A model generated the notes under the pieces. That model was not told the DNA's origin, searched no databases, and saw only the letters and a list, made by a program, of their open reading frames with translations. A DNA stretch of 18,679 nucleotides from the NCBI GenBank assembly GCA_002409585.1, contig DHNP01000027.1, forward strand, positions 1 to 18,679, written 5' to 3'. This document shows, piece by piece, positions 15,144 to 18,679 of the stretch. Each line of letters opens with the position of its first letter. Positions within the stretch are counted from its first letter, which is position 1. A program made the position numbers and the translations under genes. The DNA is from Ruminococcaceae bacterium UBA5413 (GTDB lineage: Bacteria; Bacillota; Clostridia; Oscillospirales; Acutalibacteraceae).

Positions 15144-16033
15144 TATTTTCCTCCTTTGCCGCCGGTAAGCCTGTTTTCGAGCCGCGCGCCGATATGGCGT
15201 GAAGCAAGGCTGAATACGAAAACCATAAGTATAAGCACGGCCGCGGAGATATCCGACAGCTTGTCCGCGTTAGCGGCGACGCCTTCGGTTTTCAGCGCCC
15301 AAATGCGTACCGCAAGCGTGTCCGCCGGGCGCATGACGCTGAGCGGGGAGTTTATGCTCATGGGGTTCCAGTTTGAAAAGTCAACGTCCGAGCTCATGCC
15401 CGATGTAAACAAAAGCGCGGCCGCCTCGCCGAACCCCCTGCCGGCCGCCATTATTATACCGGTTATAATACGCGGAAGCGCCACTGGCAGAAGCACCTTT
15501 GTTATGGTCTGCCAGTGCGTAGCGCCTAAGCCTAAGCTGCCGTCGCGGTAAAGGTCAGGTACGTCGCCGAAGGCGTCCTCCGTAACCGTAGTAAGCGACG
15601 GCAGGTTAAGTATTGAAACCGCAAGCGCGCCCGCAAGCATGTTCCAGTGCAGTCCTGTCATAACCAAAAACACAAGGTAGCCGAAAAGGCCCACGACTAT
15701 GGACGGAAGCGACGCAAGTGTTTCAATGCACATGCGCAAAAAACGGGTGAGCCTGCCGCTGCCGGCGTACTCCGCCATATATATGCCCGCCGCAATGCCT
15801 ATCGGGACACAGATAATAAGCGAAAGGAAGACAAGGTATACCGTATTGAAAAACTGCACGCCTATTCCCTGCCGCGTAAAGCTCAGGTATTCAGGGCTGA
15901 ACGAAACCGCTCCGCGGTATAAGACATACACGGTAAAAGCGGCCAAAAGCACGAGGAAAAATCCCGCTATAATATAAAGTATAACTGTCGCGGCCTTGTC
16001 CGCGGTTTTAGCGTGTTTATGTTTCGCATCCAT
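15143..16033 (-). CDS. pstA: Phosphate ABC transporter permease PstA
   Basis: A 296-residue inner-membrane permease with six helices and the EAA-type loop (LYRDGSLGLGATHWQTITKVLLPVALPRIITGI) that contacts PstB. The N-terminal 15 residues are polar and rich in His and Lys. The start at 16033 is chosen because GGAGGG (16043-16048) lies 9 bases upstream; an ATG at 16063 in the same frame would overlap pstC. The stop overlaps the pstB start by one base. It pairs with PstC to form the phosphate channel. Confidence 0.95.
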   Translation of the reverse strand: MDAKHKHAKTADKAATVILYIIAGFFLVLLAAFTVYVLYRGAVSFSPEYLSFTRQGIGVQFFNTVYLVFLSLIICVPIGIAAGIYMAEYAGSGRLTRFLRMCIETLASLPSIVVGLFGYLVFLVMTGLHWNMLAGALAVSILNLPSLTTVTEDAFGDVPDLYRDGSLGLGATHWQTITKVLLPVALPRIITGIIMAAGRGFGEAAALLFTSGMSSDVDFSNWNPMSINSPLSVMRPADTLAVRIWALKTEGVAANADKLSDISAAVLILMVFVFSLASRHIGARLENRLTGGKGGK

Positions 16034-16037
16034 TAGC

Positions 16038-16925
16038 TTAAGCCCTCCTTTTCCTGCCGACAATACGTATAAGCAGGATAAATATGAAGGATATTATAAG
16101 CAAAAGCAGCGCCATGGACCAAAGCGCGTTGTTCCACTCGCTGCCGGAGGTAGTGTTGCCCATATCCGCCGTTATTTCCGAAGTAAGGTTAGTCGTTGGT
16201 GAAAGCAGGCCTGCAGGGAACGCCTGCATCTTGCCTATTACCATTGAAACCGCGAGCGCTTCGCCGAACGCGCGCGCAAGCCCAAGGACAACCCCGGTAA
16301 GTATGCCTGGCAGCGCCGCGGGGACTTCAACCTTGTGGAGCATCTGCCAGCGCGTAGAGCCGAGGCCGTAAGATGCCTCCTTGTACTCAGCCGGAACCCC
16401 GCGTATGGCATCCGCCGCTACGGTTGTGATAGTCGGGAATATCATAACTGCAAGGACGACAGCGCCGGCTAAAACGCTGTACCCGTACGCCAGGTTAAAA
16501 ACCGAGGCAAGGAACGGCACAAGTACCGTAAGCCCCACCCAGCCGTACACGACGGACGGTATGCCCACAAAAATTTCCACTGCCGGCTGGAGTATTTTCG
16601 CCCCTACTTTAGGGGATATCTCCACCATAAAAAGCGCCGCCGCAATGCTGAAAGGCGTTGCAATAAGCAGCGCAAGCAGGCTTATAACTATGGAGCCTAC
16701 TATGAAAACAGCCGCCCCGACAGTTCCGCCTTCACCGATATCCGCAGGGTTCCAGTCCGGAGAAAATAGAAACTCGGCGACGCTGTGGTGGTTTACCGTA
16801 AAAGTAGCGCTCCCGCGGTAAAAAAGGAAAGCCCCTATTGCGAGCGTCAGGATGATTATAAAAATTCCCGCGGCGGTTACGACAGTACGCCCTAAATATT
16901 CCTTTTTAAATTTCTCGGTTTTCAA
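16038..16925 (-). CDS. pstC: Phosphate ABC transporter permease PstC
   Basis: A 295-residue permease with about six helices and the PstC motifs SPDWNP (55-60), VEIFVGIPSVVYGWVGL and the EAA loop YKEASYGLGSTRWQMLHKV. The family-typical insert with LTSEITADMG before the last helix is present. The start codon is TTG at 16925, with AAAGGA 7 bases upstream; no in-frame ATG sits nearby. It lies 96 bases after pstS and 4 bases before pstA. The pstS-pstC gap has no clear terminator, though a long-range 6-bp pairing (CGCCTT/AAGGCG) is possible; a pause or processing site there could favour pstS mRNA, as in other bacteria. Confidence 0.95.
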   Translation of the reverse strand: MKTEKFKKEYLGRTVVTAAGIFIIILTLAIGAFLFYRGSATFTVNHHSVAEFLFSPDWNPADIGEGGTVGAAVFIVGSIVISLLALLIATPFSIAAALFMVEISPKVGAKILQPAVEIFVGIPSVVYGWVGLTVLVPFLASVFNLAYGYSVLAGAVVLAVMIFPTITTVAADAIRGVPAEYKEASYGLGSTRWQMLHKVEVPAALPGILTGVVLGLARAFGEALAVSMVIGKMQAFPAGLLSPTTNLTSEITADMGNTTSGSEWNNALWSMALLLLIISFIFILLIRIVGRKRRA

Positions 16926-17021
16926 TTCAATGTCCTTTCCTTATATACGCCTTGGGTCTTCCCTCATAAAACAATTTTTAAAGCAGGAAGGCGCCAGTGA
17001 CTTATTAAATTTTATTTCCCG

Positions 17022-17918
17022 CTATTTTTCAGGTGCATTGCGCTTTACTGTCATCTTGCTTGACAGGCCATACCCCATATCTGTGATGGTCTTCTCAGCT
17101 TCCGTACTGCTAAAATACTCAAGGAAGCTTTTCGCAGATCCCGACGGCGTGCCTTTCGTATACATATGTTCATAACCCCATATGCTGTATTTACCGCTGT
17201 AAACGTTATCATACGTCGGTTTAACCCCGTCTATCATCAGCGGCATTGTTTTGTCGTCCGTAAGATATGAAAACGCAAGGTACGCAACAGAACCGGGCGT
17301 CTGTGCTATAATCTGCTTAAGCATGCCTGAATTGTCCTCCGTCAGAGATGCGCCTATTTTCTCGTCTTTTCCGTCAAGGCCGTACTTTTTAAAAATAGAA
17401 CGTGTGCCGGAAGACCTTGGGCGGCTTATCAATACTACCTGCAGATCTTTTCCGCCAACGTCTTTCCAGTTTGTAATTTTTCCTGTGAATATATCAGCGA
17501 GCTGTTCCTTTGTAATACCCGTTACACCGATGTTGGGGTTTGCAACGGCAGCAACACCGACGACGCACACTATATGGTCGACAAGCTCGGAAGCTTTATC
17601 ATCCGGCAGTTTTTCAGAAGCGAAAACATCAGAATCCCCTATATCCACAGTTCCGTCGGCAACGTTTTGCAGCCCTGTGCCGGAACCTCCGGCGTTCACG
17701 GTAATTGAAACGCCTTTGTTAGTTTTTTTAAAATTGTCCGCAGCTTCCTGCACAAGCGGCTGCAGCGCCGACGAGCCGGAAATATTTATGCTCCCTGACA
17801 GCCCTTCCCCAGAGGGCTGCCGGGCCATCCCGCCGTCCGGATTTGCCGTACCGGCGCAAGCTGAAAACGACATTACAGCGAATAGTGCGGCAGCAACAGC
17901 TGCAAAGATTCTCTTCAT
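17022..17918 (-). CDS. pstS: Phosphate-binding lipoprotein PstS
   Basis: A 298-residue substrate-binding protein of the high-affinity phosphate importer. A signal peptide runs from MKRIF through a hydrophobic stretch to the lipobox FSAC, with the lipid-modified Cys at residue 21, so it is anchored outside the membrane. Binding-site motifs include ISGSSALQPLVQ (the first phosphate loop), NAGGSGTGLQ, DIGDSDVF and SRPRSSGTR. GGAG lies 8 bases before the ATG. It is the first gene behind the Pho-box promoter, consistent with the highest expression in the operon. Confidence 0.96.
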   Translation of the reverse strand: MKRIFAAVAAALFAVMSFSACAGTANPDGGMARQPSGEGLSGSINISGSSALQPLVQEAADNFKKTNKGVSITVNAGGSGTGLQNVADGTVDIGDSDVFASEKLPDDKASELVDHIVCVVGVAAVANPNIGVTGITKEQLADIFTGKITNWKDVGGKDLQVVLISRPRSSGTRSIFKKYGLDGKDEKIGASLTEDNSGMLKQIIAQTPGSVAYLAFSYLTDDKTMPLMIDGVKPTYDNVYSGKYSIWGYEHMYTKGTPSGSAKSFLEYFSSTEAEKTITDMGYGLSSKMTVKRNAPEK

Positions 17919-17990
17919 GCTTCACACTCCTTTTTTTGCATTCCTTATGAGTTTAATATAACCCTTTTCCGGTTGATACAAAAGCAGGCT

Positions 17991-18020
17991 TTTATATTAG
18001 AAATGTAAAGATTGTGTAAA
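17991..18020 (-). promoter_or_regulatory. Pho box and promoter of the pst-pho operon
   Basis: On the minus strand TTTACA (18020-18015), 5 bases, TTTACA (18009-18004): direct repeats with 11-base periodicity, the form bound by Gram-positive PhoP/PhoB dimers. Using the first as -35, TATAAA (17996-17991) follows after 18 bases. The start site would be about 65 bases before pstS. Confidence 0.75.
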
Positions 18021-18123
18021 GTCCGCACAGCTCCACCGCAATAAAGCATTATAAGGAAGACCCGCCCGCAGCAGGGCCTTTTCTTACTTAAATATAAAGC
18101 CATCCTGCACACAGCAAGTTTAT

Positions 18124-18152
18124 TTGACAAAATCCGAATCCTGATATATACT
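18124..18152 (+). promoter_or_regulatory. Promoter of tRNA-Pro
   Basis: TTGACA (18124-18129), 17 bases, TATACT (18147-18152). Transcription would begin near 18159, about 40 bases before the mature tRNA 5' end. Confidence 0.82.
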
Positions 18153-18199
18153 ATTATTTACGTAACGTATAGATTTAACATGAAGCATAAAATTAATGC

Positions 18200-18275
18200 C
18201 GAGGTGTAGCGCAGCTGGTAGCGCGCCTGCTTTGGGAGCAGGATGTCGCAGGTTCAAGTCCTGTCACCTCGACCA
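18200..18275 (+). tRNA. tRNA-Pro, anticodon TGG
   Basis: A complete 76-base cloverleaf. The acceptor stem CGAGGTG (18200-18206) pairs fully with CACCTCG (18265-18271), the discriminator is A18272, and the CCA end is encoded (18273-18275). The anticodon arm is CCTGC-TTTGGGA-GCAGG with anticodon TGG at 18233-18235, reading CCA and, by wobble, other CCN codons. The T loop GTTCAAGTC is standard. It stands alone with its own promoter and terminator. Confidence 0.97.
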
Positions 18276-18285
18276 ATCAAAAAGA

Positions 18286-18337
18286 GCCGCATGGGTGCTG
18301 AAAATTCAGTGTTCATGCGGTTTTTCTTTGCTTTTTT
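18286..18337 (+). terminator. Terminator of tRNA-Pro
   Basis: CCGCATG (18287-18293) pairs with CATGCGG (18314-18320). The stem continues through four G-U pairs and CTG/CAG to an AAAATT loop, about 14 bp in all. It is followed by TTTTTCTTTGCTTTTTT. Confidence 0.88.
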
Positions 18338-18387
18338 GCTGTGCTACATTTTGGCAAGGCACTTGCAGTTTTGTTAATATATGTTGC

Positions 18388-18624
18388 CTAAAAATTGAGT
18401 TTGAGTGGACATATGGTCACAAGGCTGTCCACTGTGTTGCGGGCAAACCGGCTGATGGATTTGGTCACAATCAGGTCAATTTTCCCACCGAGCGCGTCCT
18501 CAATCGTCTGGTTAAAGCCGGTGCGGTATTTAGTAGAGGTACCAGAATGCCATTCATCGGAATACAGCCCCGCGAACTGCCAGTCAGCCCGTCCCATGAT
18601 GTATTTTTTATCACATTCCCTTGC
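18388..18624 (-). pseudogene. Serine recombinase (resolvase) remnant
   Basis: The reading frame at 18597-18388 encodes 69 residues that match the N-terminal catalytic domain of large serine recombinases: DWQFAGLYSDE, SGTSTKYRTGFN, IEDAL, and GKIDLIVTKSISRFARNTVDS, where SRFARNT is the arginine-bearing helix of the active site. Similarity seems to continue upstream of the ATG (KKYIMGR) until an in-frame TGA about 36 bases before it. The catalytic-serine segment is absent from that frame. Downstream the frame stops at 18388 just after VTICPLKLNF, so the DNA-binding part of a roughly 500-residue enzyme is missing. It is a broken mobile-element gene. The rest of the 18338-18679 stretch shows nothing else I can name. 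Confidence 0.8.
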
Positions 18625-18679
18625 GCTTCAACACTGCACTTTTATCATACCACTCCAAAAGGCAGAGGAGCAAAACCGG

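Noticed and set aside
18061..18088. Short GC-rich hairpin GCCC-GCAGCA-GGGC followed by CTTTTCTT
   Set aside because: The stem is only four to five pairs and no gene upstream on the plus strand needs a terminator there.
1..18679. CRISPR arrays, insertion sequences with terminal repeats, tandem repeat arrays
   Set aside because: Reading through the window showed no regularly spaced repeats and no transposase frame; only the recombinase remnant at the right end is of mobile origin.

Overview
The window looks like chromosomal DNA of an anaerobic Bacillota bacterium of the class Clostridia, perhaps a gut-associated Oscillospirales relative. The reasons are strong Shine-Dalgarno sites (GGAGG types), TTGACA/TATAAT promoters, TTTACA-repeat Pho boxes, an ECF-type vitamin-like transporter, BceAB- and Ytr-like ABC transporters, and the gene order pstSCAB-phoU-phoB-phoR. 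The taxonomic call is inference; there is no rRNA or marker gene here to settle it.

Layout. (1) Positions 1-2409, plus strand: the window opens inside the 3' half of a preQ1-I riboswitch aptamer, followed by an antiterminator/terminator pair and three tightly packed genes. These are a nucleoside hydrolase (queK-like), an ECF transporter S component (qrtT-like) and a small radical SAM protein (queL-like). Together they read as the queuosine/queuine salvage route known from gut clostridia: queuine is imported or released from queuosine, then cut to preQ1, which the leader RNA would sense. (2) Positions 2439-4102, minus strand: gapA (glycolytic GAPDH) with its terminator and two possible promoters, and a small Cys-rich DUF4186 protein. 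(3) Positions 4228-9120, plus strand: two ABC-transporter operons. One is a BceAB-like ATPase/FtsX-type permease pair; the other is a YtrA-type GntR regulator, a YtrB-like ATPase and a six-helix permease. Both promoters carry the same motif (TTGTATTA-N8-GTACA), which suggests one regulator for both. The set resembles a ytr-type cell-envelope antibiotic response locus split in two.

(4) Positions 9180-11122, minus strand: a MarR-type repressor and citrate synthase with ATGA overlap, read from a perfect-consensus promoter with a 15-bp palindrome just past the predicted start site. (5) Positions 11138-18020, minus strand: a complete phosphate-starvation operon pstS-pstC-pstA-pstB-phoU-phoB-phoR behind a Pho-box promoter. 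(6) Positions 18124-18337, plus strand: a tRNA-Pro(TGG) gene with its own promoter and terminator. (7) Positions 18388-18620 or so, minus strand: a broken piece of a serine recombinase, the scar of a mobile element beside the tRNA.

The most notable system is the preQ1-sensing queuine salvage operon. The clearest under-described points are the shared operator linking the two ABC operons and the palindrome in front of marR-gltA. All calls come from reading the sequence; no searches or structure predictions were run.
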